DNA of 24,179 nt from positions 1 to 24,179 of the forward strand of contig CAYGRZ010000027.1 of NCBI GenBank assembly GCA_964352425.1. The letters run 5' to 3'. The notes beneath the pieces are model-generated. The model worked only from the letters and a program-made list of their open reading frames with translations, made no database searches and had not been told where the DNA came from. Each line of letters begins with the position of its first letter. Position 1 is the first letter of the stretch. Both the position numbers and the translations under genes were made by a program. This DNA comes from JAMWCX01 sp964352425 (GTDB taxonomy: Bacteria > Omnitrophota > Gorgyraeia > 2-01-FULL-45-10). Positions 7,757 through 15,024 of this stretch are shown one piece after another.

Positions 7757-9574
7757 TCAGAACTCCAGTCTGGCCCCGGATTTGATCCACCTGCCTGGCA
7801 TCGGGATATTGGATTGCTCGGAATAGCTGACATCGAAGAGGTTCGAGATCTCGATATACGCCTCGAAAACCACACCGCGTTTCCTGACGATCTCCTTGGA
7901 GAGCTTCGTATCGACGACCACGTAGCCCGAGTCGCCGATGCGCTTCTTGTAATTCAGGACCCAGGAATTCCTGAAGCCCGATATTTCCACTTCCGCGCCG
8001 CCGCAGAGCTCCTGTTTCAGGTAGTCGAGCGCGTATTTCGAGAAATAATCGTGCTTTGCGTATATGTCGAGCGCCGTGTAGCTTACAAATATTTTGTTCA
8101 CGGGGATGGTTTTATTAAACTTGGCCGGCATGATATCGAGATACAGCTCCACGCCGTTTGTTTCGGAAGAGCCTGTGTTCGATGCCTGCCACCGGCCTGC
8201 CGGCGAATACCTGATCCAGTCGATCGTGTCGCTTGTGTCCCTGTTAAAATATGTACCCGAGAAAGAGAACGCCCCGGCCCGGTAGTCCAATCCTGCCTCG
8301 TACGTCCAGCAGCTCTCGGGCCGCAGGCCCGCATTGCCCAGATTGCCGTCGCCGTTATAATAAAGGTCGGTGAAGGTGGGCACGCGGTAAGCGCGGCCGA
8401 TCGACCCGCGCGCCGAGAGGCCCTTATAAAGCTTGTACCTGGCGCTGGCCGACGGCGAGCACTGCCACCCGAAATCGGTGAAATAGTCTTCGCGCACGCC
8501 GATATTCAGGTAAAGGTCATCGGCCAGATGCGGCAGGACCTCCAGATACAATCCGTCATTGGTGCGGCTGTGCGTCTGGATGTTCGTCGAATCGATCGTA
8601 TCCGCCGAAAGCGCATACCCGTAGGAAATGTCCGCGAACTTGCTCTCAACCGCGAAATTCACCTCGCCGCCGTAATCGTAGGTGGTGTGGTAATTGGTCT
8701 GCCATCCGGTCATGTTCTGGTCCAGGACGAACTTGTCGGCGTGCCTGCGCAGGTAAAGTTTCGGCGATATTGTAAGGTTCCCGACCTCGGAAGAGCCGTC
8801 GAGCTTGAAGAAACGCGTGTCGGTGCGCTCATACTCGTTCGAGAAGAGATTCAAATAGAAACTGTCGGCGCCGAAGTCCTTGTTCAGGTACCCGAACAGG
8901 AAATTGTATACGCCGATGCCCGTCTCGAAGAGCGTTGCGTTCGTAAGCGACAGGATGTTGAATTCCGTCTGCGGCATGTAGCCCGTCGAGCGGCTCTGTT
9001 CGAATGAGAAGCGGTTCTTCGCTATGCCGAGCGGCACCGATATGGAGACGCCGCCGTCAAAATAATCGTAGGAGCCGCCCTCACCGTATACTATGACCTT
9101 CTTCTCGTCGGGTTTTTTCGTAATAATATTTATCGCTCCACCGAATGCGTTCGGCCCGTAGAGGCTCGATGCCGGCCCTTTCAATATCTCGATCCTGTCG
9201 ACATCCATCAGGGTAAGCGGCAGGTCCATATTGAAGTGGCCCGTCTGGGGATCGTTGACCTTGACGCCGTCTATCAGCACGATGTTCTGCTCGAAGGTCG
9301 TGCCCCTGATATTGACATCGGCCTGGACGCCGTTCGGGCCGCGCCTTCGTATGTCTATCCCACCCACTTCCCCGATAAGGTCCGGAATGGCTTTGTAGAC
9401 AGAGGTTTCGAAGGCGTCTTCGTCCAATACCGTGAGGGATCTCGAGCTTTCGCCCAGCTCAGTGGTAAGCCGGGACGGCGTGACGACGATCTTTTCGAGT
9501 GTATGAGATTCTTCGGCAAAAACGGCAGCAGCTGCGGATAAAATGAATAGGCACGATAGGATTGTCCTGCGCAT
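7757..9574 (-). CDS. TonB-dependent outer-membrane receptor (BtuB/Cir-like)
   Basis: This 605-residue transporter takes up a scarce ligand across the outer membrane using TonB energy. It has a signal peptide (MRRTILSCLFILSAAAAVFA) followed by a TonB-box-like EKIVVT. The plug domain has the hallmarks NIRGTTFEQNIVLIDGVKVN and RIEILKGPASSLYGPNAFGG. A 22-strand type barrel follows, ending in Phe (WIKSGARLEF). Family members transport cobalamin, iron chelates or other molecules, and the ligand here cannot be named. Placement 23 bases before phoB suggests co-transcription with phoBR and perhaps a role in phosphorus nutrition. I chose ATG 9574; an in-frame TTG at 9610 would add 12 residues ahead of the signal peptide, which is less likely. 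Confidence 0.93.
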   Translation of the reverse strand: MRRTILSCLFILSAAAAVFAEESHTLEKIVVTPSRLTTELGESSRSLTVLDEDAFETSVYKAIPDLIGEVGGIDIRRRGPNGVQADVNIRGTTFEQNIVLIDGVKVNDPQTGHFNMDLPLTLMDVDRIEILKGPASSLYGPNAFGGAINIITKKPDEKKVIVYGEGGSYDYFDGGVSISVPLGIAKNRFSFEQSRSTGYMPQTEFNILSLTNATLFETGIGVYNFLFGYLNKDFGADSFYLNLFSNEYERTDTRFFKLDGSSEVGNLTISPKLYLRRHADKFVLDQNMTGWQTNYHTTYDYGGEVNFAVESKFADISYGYALSADTIDSTNIQTHSRTNDGLYLEVLPHLADDLYLNIGVREDYFTDFGWQCSPSASARYKLYKGLSARGSIGRAYRVPTFTDLYYNGDGNLGNAGLRPESCWTYEAGLDYRAGAFSFSGTYFNRDTSDTIDWIRYSPAGRWQASNTGSSETNGVELYLDIMPAKFNKTIPVNKIFVSYTALDIYAKHDYFSKYALDYLKQELCGGAEVEISGFRNSWVLNYKKRIGDSGYVVVDTKLSKEIVRKRGVVFEAYIEISNLFDVSYSEQSNIPMPGRWIKSGARLEF

Positions 9575-9580
9575 GGGAAG

Positions 9581-9610
9581 ATGATAGCAAAGAGACGGGC
9601 TTATTGTCAA
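9581..9610 (-). promoter_or_regulatory. Sigma-70-like promoter of the TonB receptor gene, possibly giving a leaderless mRNA
   Basis: On the minus strand a perfect -35 TTGACA (9610-9605) is followed by an 18-bp spacer and the -10 TATCAT (9586-9581). Transcription would be expected to begin about 7 bases later, which is the A of the ATG at 9574. No Shine-Dalgarno precedes that ATG, consistent with a leaderless message. The 11-bp palindrome CGATATTATCG at 9618-9628, just upstream of the -35, could be an operator. Confidence 0.5.
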
Positions 9611-9638
9611 CCAATTACGATATTATCGGTTTACAATC

Positions 9639-9942
9639 AGGCGGCACCCGTGTACGCCGCCTCAAATTTTTCGGCTTCTCAGGGCGTTTACTTTTGGGCA
9701 CTCACCTTTAGTTAAGCAAGCCCTTGCGGCCTGGGTGCCTCGCGGGAACGTGTGGTTTTCCCCTGCGAGGAAAACCACACTCCAAAAATTGTTCGCTCTT
9801 TTTAGCATCGAATAGGCATCAAGGGCTAAAAATCCATGCCCGCTCGCAATTTTTAGGCCCCGCTCGACACCCAGGCCTCCGGGCTTGGCGGGATGCGCAT
9901 GCCCAAAAAAGTTCCGCCACTCTACGCCAAGCCGAAAAATTC
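9639..9942. repeat. Large nested inverted-repeat element, half 1 (gene-free)
   Basis: Several arms pair in strict nested order. AATTTTTCGGCTT (9665-9677) pairs with 9929-9941, ACTTTTGGGCA (9690-9700) with 9900-9912, and GGCCTGGGTG (9728-9737) with 9868-9877. CCAAAAATTG (9782-9791) pairs with 9846-9857, and CTTTTTAGC (9798-9806) with 9825-9833. A side hairpin GTGTGGTTTTCC (9750-9761) pairs with 9769-9780. The stretch opens with AGGCGGCACC (9639-9648), whose complement closes half 2 at 10231-10240. No convincing gene is present. Frames that stay open here differ between strands and resemble no family I know. Confidence 0.75.
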
Positions 9943-9956
9943 TCGTTATATGATAT

Positions 9957-10240
9957 GGCGGCACCTGTGCGATCGCATTCGATTGTCGCTCGCTTATATT
10001 TTTTATTCGATACTGGGGCGGCGGAACTTTTGGGCATCTCTTCATATGCAGGCGAAAATCTTACGGGTGACGCTCGGTCGCCTTTCGTCCTGAGCCTGTC
10101 GAAGGACGAAAGGCGACCGAGCGGCAGGACCCGGAAGATTTTCGCGATCCTTTAGCCGGAGGCAAGTGCCCAAAAGTCAACGACGCCCTAGGGGTAAGAG
10201 CTTGCTCAACCATTGGGAGGCGGACGCAAAGGTGCCGCCT
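9957..10240. repeat. Large nested inverted-repeat element, half 2 (gene-free)
   Basis: This is a second nested structure next to half 1, beginning with the same words in the same orientation. GGCGGCACCTGTGCG (9957-9971) pairs with 10225-10239 with one mismatch. ACTTTTGGGCA (10026-10036) pairs with 10167-10177, and 10052-10068 pairs imperfectly with 10129-10145. The centre is a perfect 21-bp stem (10071-10091 with 10103-10123) around an 11-base loop. The central loop region carries the third copy of the CTTCGAC-N3-GCTCAGG palindrome (10089-10105). No target-site duplication is obvious at the ends. Confidence 0.75.
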
Positions 10241-10259
10241 GGTTGGGAGAGCAAAAAAT

Positions 10260-11123
10260 TTACCTCAACACTTCGCGGATGACTTCCTTCTGGTAGGATA
10301 TATGGAGGAGCTTCGTGACATCGCCGGGGATGCCGCGGCCGATCCGAGCGCCGTCGATGCGGGTGACCGGAAGGACCTCGGCAAGCGAGTTGGTGAGGAA
10401 TACCTCGTCGGCGCCCAGGAGCTGTTTCGGCGCCAGCGTCCTCTCGCTCGCGGCGATCCCGAGCCTGCGGGCTATCTTCAATACAACCGCCCTCGTCACG
10501 CCGGGCCGTATCCCGCATTCGAGTGACGGCGTCAGGAGTGCGCTGCCCCTGACGATGAATATATTGCTCGTCGCCGCCTCGGCAATATCACCCCTCGTGT
10601 TCGCGAGGATCGCTTCGTCAAAGCCTTTTTTCTTCGCCTCAAGCCTGGCGAGGATATAGGGAAGAAAATTGAGCGATTTTATCCCTGATAGCGGCGAGCG
10701 CTCATTCTGCCTGATGCCGACGACGCCGGCGCTCAGGCCCTTGCGGAACATCCATCCCGGATATAGCCCGAATTCCCTGGCGACGATGACGACGTTCGGC
10801 GTGAATTCATCCTTATACTCGATGCCGAACCTGCCCTCTCCCCTCGTCATCGTCAGGCGGATGTACGCGCTCTTCAGGCCGTTGGCCTTCAGGGTCCTGT
10901 ATATCTCCCGTTCAAGGCGTGTTTTTGAATAAGGGCTCTCGAACCCCGCTGCCTCGAGCGACCTGAAGAGCCTGGCCAGGTGCGCGTCCAGCCCGAAGAC
11001 TGTTCCGGCATAACTGCGCATCGTCTCGAAGACACCGTCGCCATACATAAAACCCCTGTCGAAAACGGAGACCTTCGCCTTATCTATGTCGACGAGCTTC
11101 CTGTTTATCCATACTTTATTCAC
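10260..11123 (-). CDS. pabC: Aminodeoxychorismate lyase (PabC), fold-type IV PLP enzyme
   Basis: This cytosolic enzyme converts 4-amino-4-deoxychorismate to p-aminobenzoate and pyruvate for folate synthesis. The 287-residue product shows the fold-type IV pattern: FDRGFMYGDGVFETMR near the N-terminus, PLP-binding Lys149 in SGIKSLNFL, and AEAATSNIFI at 181-190 with the PLP-contacting Glu. The later segment DEVFLTNSLAEVLPV is also typical. Related enzymes (IlvE, D-amino acid transaminase) share the fold, and location directly after pabB favours PabC. The GTG at 11123 has Shine-Dalgarno AGGAAG. An alternative ATG at 11177 overlaps the pabB stop (ATGA) and would add 18 unlikely residues. Confidence 0.82.
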   Translation of the reverse strand: MNKVWINRKLVDIDKAKVSVFDRGFMYGDGVFETMRSYAGTVFGLDAHLARLFRSLEAAGFESPYSKTRLEREIYRTLKANGLKSAYIRLTMTRGEGRFGIEYKDEFTPNVVIVAREFGLYPGWMFRKGLSAGVVGIRQNERSPLSGIKSLNFLPYILARLEAKKKGFDEAILANTRGDIAEAATSNIFIVRGSALLTPSLECGIRPGVTRAVVLKIARRLGIAASERTLAPKQLLGADEVFLTNSLAEVLPVTRIDGARIGRGIPGDVTKLLHISYQKEVIREVLR

Positions 11124-11172
11124 CCCGCACTTCCTTTCTTGCCCCGCACGCCTTCCCACAGGAAGTACGGGG
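11123..11172 (-). promoter_or_regulatory. RNA hairpin masking the pabC ribosome-binding site
   Basis: In the pabB-pabC spacer, 11160-11172 and 11123-11135 form a 13-bp stem in the mRNA (CCCCGUACUUCCU with AGGAAGUGCGGGG, one U-G wobble). The 3' arm contains the AGGAAG Shine-Dalgarno of pabC and the first base of its GTG. A ribosome finishing pabB would unfold it, coupling translation of the two genes. A third related unit lies in the loop (11142-11157). Confidence 0.5.
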
Positions 11173-11173
11173 T

Positions 11174-12628
11174 TCATACCGGCACCGCTTCCGCTTTTGG
11201 CGTTTCAAGCCCCAGCGCCTGCATAAGACCCTGCGCCTTATGCATGGTCTCCTCGTATTCTTTCTCCGGGTCGGAATCGGCGACGATGCCGCCGCCCACC
11301 TGGAAATAGATGTCCTTGCCCTTAATGACAAATGTCCGTATCACGATCGACGTGTCCATATCTCCGTCGAACGACAGGTAGCCTATGGCGCCCGTATACA
11401 CCGACCGTTTCACGCCCTCGAGCTCATCTATGATCTCCATCGATCGTATCTTCGGCGCGCCCGTGATCGAGCCGCCGGGGAACGTCGCGCGAAGGCAGTC
11501 GACCTGGTCGACGCCCGGCCGCAGCTTCCCCGCCACCGTCGAGACGAGGTGGAAGACGTTGGCATACCGCTCCACGGCCATCGACTCGGTCGGCCTGACA
11601 GAGCCGTACTCGCATATCCTCCCCAAGTCGTTGCGTTCCAGGTCCACGATCATGATATGCTCGGCGGCGTCTTTGGCGCTGGATTTAAGCTCCTTTTCCA
11701 GGAGCGCGTCGGAAGCTGCGTCGGCGCCGCGGGGCCGCGTCCCTTTTATCGGCCGCGTCTCGATGCAGTCTCCCCTCTTCAGGAGAAACCGCTCGGGCGA
11801 CGAGCTTAAGACCGTGACGTCCCCGAAATCCAGATACGACGCGAAAGGCGCGGGGCTGGCCGCCCTGAGCCGCGCGTAGAGCGCCGCCGGGTCCATGTTC
11901 AGCTCGGCATGAAAACGCTGGGAAAGATTGGCCTGATATATGTCGCCCTTCCTGATATGCTCTTTCACCTTCTCAACCGCCGCGATATAAGCGTCCTTCG
12001 AGAAATTGGATTTAAGCACGGCGCCGCCGGCCGGCGCAAAAGGGCGGGCCCGCCCGACTGCCGGAGTTCTCATTGCAGGCAGGCGGGTCTGTCGACGCGC
12101 GGGACGGCCGGCGATCCTGCTCTTCAGGGCGCGCAGCTTCGCTGCCGATGCGCCGAAGCCCGAGACATAGCAGCGCCGCTCGAGATTGTCATAGGTTATC
12201 ACGGCGTCGTAAAAACCGAGGATGCAATCCGGGATACCCAGATCGTCGACGCACTCATCCGGCAGATCTTCAATAAAGCTCTTCATGTCGTACGAAAAAT
12301 AGCCGACGGCGCCTCCGGGGAACGGGAGAGCGCCGTTCAAGCCCTCGACGGCATAACGCCTGAGTAATTTTTTAAGCGCGGTGAACGGGTCGGACTTAAA
12401 CGACTCCGTCTTCCCTCCGCTCCGCTCCAGGGTGACCGCGTCACCTTTACTCTTAAAGACGAGAAACGGGTCGCACCCGATGAAAGAAAATCTTCCGAGC
12501 CGGGCGGAATCGCAGCCGCTGTCGAGGAAAAAGCTGCAGGCACGGCCCCTGACCGACGCGAATATGCTCAAGGGGTCGGACGGATGTTTTATTTCTTCGA
12601 TAACAGGTTTGATTTTACGCAGCATCAT
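11174..12628 (-). CDS. pabB: Aminodeoxychorismate synthase component I (PabB)
   Basis: PabB converts chorismate plus ammonia, supplied by a PabA glutaminase, to aminodeoxychorismate. The 484-residue protein has an N-terminal anthranilate-synthase-I-like domain (GGAVGYFSYD at 105-114) and the chorismate-binding domain from about 210 onward (KGDIYQANLSQRF, SSSPERFL, VDLERNDLGRI, FPGGSITGAPKIRSMEII). The motif PIKGT at 293-297 has Lys295, the residue typical of PabB where TrpE has Ala, which decides the name. No pabA is seen in this window. The start is ATG 12628 or the next ATG at 12625, without an evident Shine-Dalgarno. An 84-bp AT-rich repeat region separates it from the hydrogenase protease gene, so it may have its own promoter. 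Confidence 0.92.
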   Translation of the reverse strand: MMLRKIKPVIEEIKHPSDPLSIFASVRGRACSFFLDSGCDSARLGRFSFIGCDPFLVFKSKGDAVTLERSGGKTESFKSDPFTALKKLLRRYAVEGLNGALPFPGGAVGYFSYDMKSFIEDLPDECVDDLGIPDCILGFYDAVITYDNLERRCYVSGFGASAAKLRALKSRIAGRPARRQTRLPAMRTPAVGRARPFAPAGGAVLKSNFSKDAYIAAVEKVKEHIRKGDIYQANLSQRFHAELNMDPAALYARLRAASPAPFASYLDFGDVTVLSSSPERFLLKRGDCIETRPIKGTRPRGADAASDALLEKELKSSAKDAAEHIMIVDLERNDLGRICEYGSVRPTESMAVERYANVFHLVSTVAGKLRPGVDQVDCLRATFPGGSITGAPKIRSMEIIDELEGVKRSVYTGAIGYLSFDGDMDTSIVIRTFVIKGKDIYFQVGGGIVADSDPEKEYEETMHKAQGLMQALGLETPKAEAVPV

Positions 12629-12635
12629 ATTTATT

Positions 12636-12709
12636 AAATGTCAAATGACAAAATTCGAATGTCAAAACAAATTCAAAGCACATTTGTAATTCAATTGTCA
12701 TTTGTCATT
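12636..12709. repeat. AT-rich intergenic repeat between hycI-like gene and pabB
   Basis: Words built from AATGTCAAATG and TTGTCATTTG recur in both orientations, and the left end (12636-12655) pairs imperfectly with the right end (12688-12709). Words TTCAATTGTCATT, CAAAGCAC and AATGTCAAATG are shared with the spacer at 24062-24118, so both spacers seem to hold members of one repeat family. It could act as a weak terminator hairpin or promoter region for pabB. Confidence 0.55.
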
Positions 12710-12712
12710 GTA

Positions 12713-13210
12713 TCACGCGAGCGCTTCCACCAGAGCATCCGCCAGGGCCTCGAGCCCCTGCAGGACTTCGCCGCTTAACGGGGCGCCGAGCGTCGTCGTC
12801 TTCGCCTGGACCGACACGACGAATATGTTCAGGTCGTCTTTACCGGTCTTCAGAAGGTCTATGAAAAGCCGCGGCGAAGGGTTATGCGTGGAAAAGCCGA
12901 CATTGGCGATCTTCTCGACATCGAAGACGCGGGCCTGGCCCGGCGCGAGCCCCAGGTCAGCGGCGTCGACGAAGATGATCGTATCGCAGGCGGCGGACAA
13001 TATCGGGAAGATGTAGTTCTCCGGCGCGGTCCCGCAGTCGAAGAGGCTGGCACTGGCACCCTTTTCCTTTAAGAGCTCGATCAGCTTCGGCCCCAGCCCG
13101 TCGTCGCCCCGCATGATGTTGCCGACGGCGATGATGGCAACCTTACCCCGTATCCTGCTTTTGATGTCCGGTGCGAGTCCTGGGCGGGATGATGCGTCAG
13201 AACTTTTCAA
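12713..13210 (-). CDS. hycI: [NiFe] hydrogenase maturation protease (HycI/HyaD family)
   Basis: This endopeptidase removes the C-terminal extension of the hydrogenase large subunit after nickel insertion. The core shows VGNIMRGDDGLG (metal-binding Asp in DDG), IIFVDAADLG, and FSTHNPSPRLFIDLL, the last resembling HycI of hydrogenase 3. The frame is open to 13384 but that part overlaps the upstream ferredoxin gene. The TTG at 13210 is the nearest start with a Shine-Dalgarno (AGGAGA), overlaps the upstream stop by 14 bases and gives 165 residues, near the family's usual 150-160. It is the last gene of the hydrogenase operon. The predicted substrate is the large subunit at 19702-20889, whose DPCYCCTER end matches HycE-type cleavage sites. 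Confidence 0.85.
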   Translation of the reverse strand: MKSSDASSRPGLAPDIKSRIRGKVAIIAVGNIMRGDDGLGPKLIELLKEKGASASLFDCGTAPENYIFPILSAACDTIIFVDAADLGLAPGQARVFDVEKIANVGFSTHNPSPRLFIDLLKTGKDDLNIFVVSVQAKTTTLGAPLSGEVLQGLEALADALVEALA

Positions 13211-13817
13211 TGGTGGCTTGTCTCCTGCATTTGGAGCAGAGTATCTTGATCCTGTCGGAGCGCAGCACGTAGTCTTTTGCCGCCTCGATGACCTCCGCGG
13301 CGAATCCCAACCCTTTAAGGGACGAGATGAAGACGGTCGGGTTCGCGAACGCGAGAGGGCCGAGCTTCCTGGCGATCCACTCAAGGTGCGCCTTCGCGGT
13401 GATGACGTCGCCGCAGCACTCGCAGAGCGCCAGTTCCTTTTCGTCGGTCGCGACTACCATGGCCGCGCGGTCAAAACCGGCGAGATCGAATTCCGTGGTG
13501 TGCTGTATCCCGGGAGGGTTGTCATCCCTGGTGGTGCAGAGCGCGCTGCACTGCCCGCAGTAGTGGCATTCGTCGAGGTGCAGGATCATCGCGCGCACCG
13601 CCTTATCCTTCATGACCGCGTCGCGGCATTCTATCGCTCTGGCCGGGCATACGAGCGCGCACGCCGCGCAGGCGATGCAGCCCTTGTTGGAAAATTCGGG
13701 CTTGCCGCGGAAACGCTTCGGCGGGTGGTGGGGCCTGCGCGGATAGTCCGACGTATACGGCCCTTGTATGAGGGCGATGACCGCTTCCTTCAGTTCTCTT
13801 AATTTAGGATATCTCAT
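13197..13817 (-). CDS. Hydrogenase ferredoxin-type subunit (NuoI/HycF/MbhN-like) with extra C-terminal Cys pairs
   Basis: This 206-residue peripheral-arm subunit carries two [4Fe-4S] clusters that pass electrons to the small subunit. The cluster motifs are CIACAACALVCP (Cys47, 50, 53, 57) and CHYCGQCSALC (Cys84, 87, 90, 94). The second lacks the usual following Pro. Residues 1-40 form the amphipathic NuoI-like N-terminus. Beyond the clusters are two more Cys groups, CECCGD (132-137) and CSKC (194-197), which could bind zinc or another metal and are not part of the basic NuoI fold. The gene begins 11 bases after mrpG and overlaps the protease gene. Confidence 0.88.
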   Translation of the reverse strand: MRYPKLRELKEAVIALIQGPYTSDYPRRPHHPPKRFRGKPEFSNKGCIACAACALVCPARAIECRDAVMKDKAVRAMILHLDECHYCGQCSALCTTRDDNPPGIQHTTEFDLAGFDRAAMVVATDEKELALCECCGDVITAKAHLEWIARKLGPLAFANPTVFISSLKGLGFAAEVIEAAKDYVLRSDRIKILCSKCRRQATIEKF

Positions 13818-13828
13818 TCATACCGTCT

Positions 13829-14164
13829 CTACTTTACCTTCTCCATGTCTTTGCCGTATTCGTCCACGACGCTGCCCTCCCACGGTTTCACGCCGGAGCG
13901 GTACGCGCCCCGGGCGAGCGCGTGGGCGGATACAGGCGACGTCAGGAGTATGAAGGCCAGGCACAGGAGTGCCTTTACCCCTGTGGCGCTCAAGCCCTTA
14001 AAGCAGAAGAGCCCCAGCAATATGCCGCAGGTCCCGAGCGTGATGCACTTTGCCGAGGCCTGGAGCCGGGTGTAGACGTCCGGGAAACGGATAAGCCCCA
14101 GGCATCCGAAGAAATCAAACACGAGCCCGACGACAATAAGGACGCTGCCCACCGTCTCATTCAT
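13829..14164 (-). CDS. mrpG: MrpG/MnhG-type antiporter subunit (MbhC equivalent)
   Basis: This 111-residue protein with three membrane helices belongs to the Mrp Na+/H+ antiporter module. Family marks are the first helix (VGSVLIVVGLVFDFFGCLGLIRFPDVYTRLQA) and the later TSPVSAHALARGAYRSG. The chosen ATG at 14164 overlaps the mrpF stop by 8 bases. The frame extends ten codons further upstream without a better ribosome site. It is the last Mrp subunit before the hydrogenase Fe-S subunit. Structural work on Mrp and Mbh places this subunit in the ion-translocating membrane arm. Confidence 0.9.
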   Translation of the reverse strand: MNETVGSVLIVVGLVFDFFGCLGLIRFPDVYTRLQASAKCITLGTCGILLGLFCFKGLSATGVKALLCLAFILLTSPVSAHALARGAYRSGVKPWEGSVVDEYGKDMEKVK

Positions 14165-14513
14165 CAAAATCTTTCCCCTCCAGATATTTTGCAAGCGCCA
14201 TGATGCCGATGAAGCTCTGAAGCGCCCAGGCGATGCCTATATCGATGTACCAGTCCCTTCCCGTCGGGATGCTGAGGATAGCGCAGAATCCAACTATGAG
14301 TATGCCAAGCATGTCGATGGCGACGGCTCTGTCAGGAGCTGTGGGTCCCCGCAATACGCGGTAGAGGCAGAGGACCGCCGAGAAGAGGAGGCACAAAAAC
14401 GCCCTGCCCAAAAAGTCCGATTGCCACCTCAGCATCGAGGGTACCGGCAGGAATATGATTGCGGCGGCAACCGCAAGAATTACGACCAGGCCCGTAAGCC
14501 AGCGCATATTCAT
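14157..14513 (-). CDS. mrpF: MrpF/MnhF-type antiporter subunit (MbhB equivalent)
   Basis: This 118-residue, three-helix membrane protein contains the family signature RVLRGPTAPDRAVAIDMLG (about residues 52-70), including the conserved Asp pair. The first helix is preceded by a short Met-rich start, and a 35-residue hydrophilic stretch between helices 1 and 2 is somewhat longer than in many MrpF proteins. It starts one base after the mrpE stop and overlaps mrpG. It acts only as part of the multisubunit membrane complex. Confidence 0.9.
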   Translation of the reverse strand: MNMRWLTGLVVILAVAAAIIFLPVPSMLRWQSDFLGRAFLCLLFSAVLCLYRVLRGPTAPDRAVAIDMLGILIVGFCAILSIPTGRDWYIDIGIAWALQSFIGIMALAKYLEGKDFDE

Positions 14514-14514
14514 A

Positions 14515-15024
14515 CTATTCGAACACCCTCTTCAATATATTTTCGAAGGTCTCCACGACCTTCACCCTGCCCCGATCTTCTTTCACGTAGAGCAGGTGGA
14601 CATAGAGGTACCCGCCCTCTTTATCCACATCGACGGTCGTTGTGCCGGGCGTGAGCGTTATCGAGTTGGCAAGGAATGTGAGGCCGATGTCTGATTTCAG
14701 GCCCACCTTTACCTTGACCGTCCCCGGCCTTATCGGTAGAGTCGGGTGGAGCACCCTGTAGGCAACATCGATGTTCGCCTTTACGCACTCCCACGCGAAT
14801 ACAACCATATAACACAAGAACCATAGAGACATCCTGGCGTATGCGATGGGACCTCGTTTCCCCGCGCCTGCCGAGGCGCCGAGCCCGACGAGGAGATCGG
14901 AGGTCATCGACAAGACGAAGAGCGACACGAACACGCCGAAGACTATATCCTTGGTTTCGATCGGCCACGACAGGAGCAGCCATACAAAAAACCAGAGTAA
15001 AAATTGTAAGGTTCTTGCTATCAC
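14515..15024 (-). CDS. mrpE: MrpE/MnhE-type antiporter subunit (MbhA equivalent)
   Basis: This 169-residue protein has two or three N-terminal membrane helices and a cytoplasmic C-terminal domain. The family motif FLANSITLTPGTTTVDVD lies at about 110-127, followed by YVHLLYVKE. It begins with GTG at 15024, whose last bases are shared with the mrpD stop (GTGA), a tight coupling. MrpE is thought to be structural in the antiporter. Its place between D and F follows the standard bacterial mrp order. Confidence 0.9.
   Translation of the reverse strand: MIARTLQFLLWFFVWLLLSWPIETKDIVFGVFVSLFVLSMTSDLLVGLGASAGAGKRGPIAYARMSLWFLCYMVVFAWECVKANIDVAYRVLHPTLPIRPGTVKVKVGLKSDIGLTFLANSITLTPGTTTVDVDKEGGYLYVHLLYVKEDRGRVKVVETFENILKRVFE

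Noticed and set aside
7814..9007. Long plus-strand frame (397 codons) opposite the TonB receptor gene
   Set aside because: Antisense shadow; the opposite strand encodes a complete receptor with plug and barrel motifs.
9662..10045. Open frame of 127 codons on the minus strand inside the palindromic block (and an overlapping 143-codon frame on plus)
   Set aside because: Both frames run through the nested inverted repeats, have no Shine-Dalgarno, resemble no protein family, and exist because stop codons are rare in this repeat on either strand.
9575..10259. CRISPR array or cobalamin riboswitch ahead of the TonB receptor
   Set aside because: The repeats are inverted and nested rather than evenly spaced direct repeats, and I could not find a B12-box-like conserved core.
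11174..12628. Anthranilate synthase TrpE as the identity of the chorismate enzyme
   Set aside because: PIKGT with Lys295 is the PabB form (TrpE has Ala), and the next gene is a PabC-type lyase rather than a tryptophan gene.
13211..13384. N-terminal extension of the maturation protease to 223 residues
   Set aside because: It overlaps the Fe-S subunit gene and is low-complexity; family members begin close to the GN...DDG motif.
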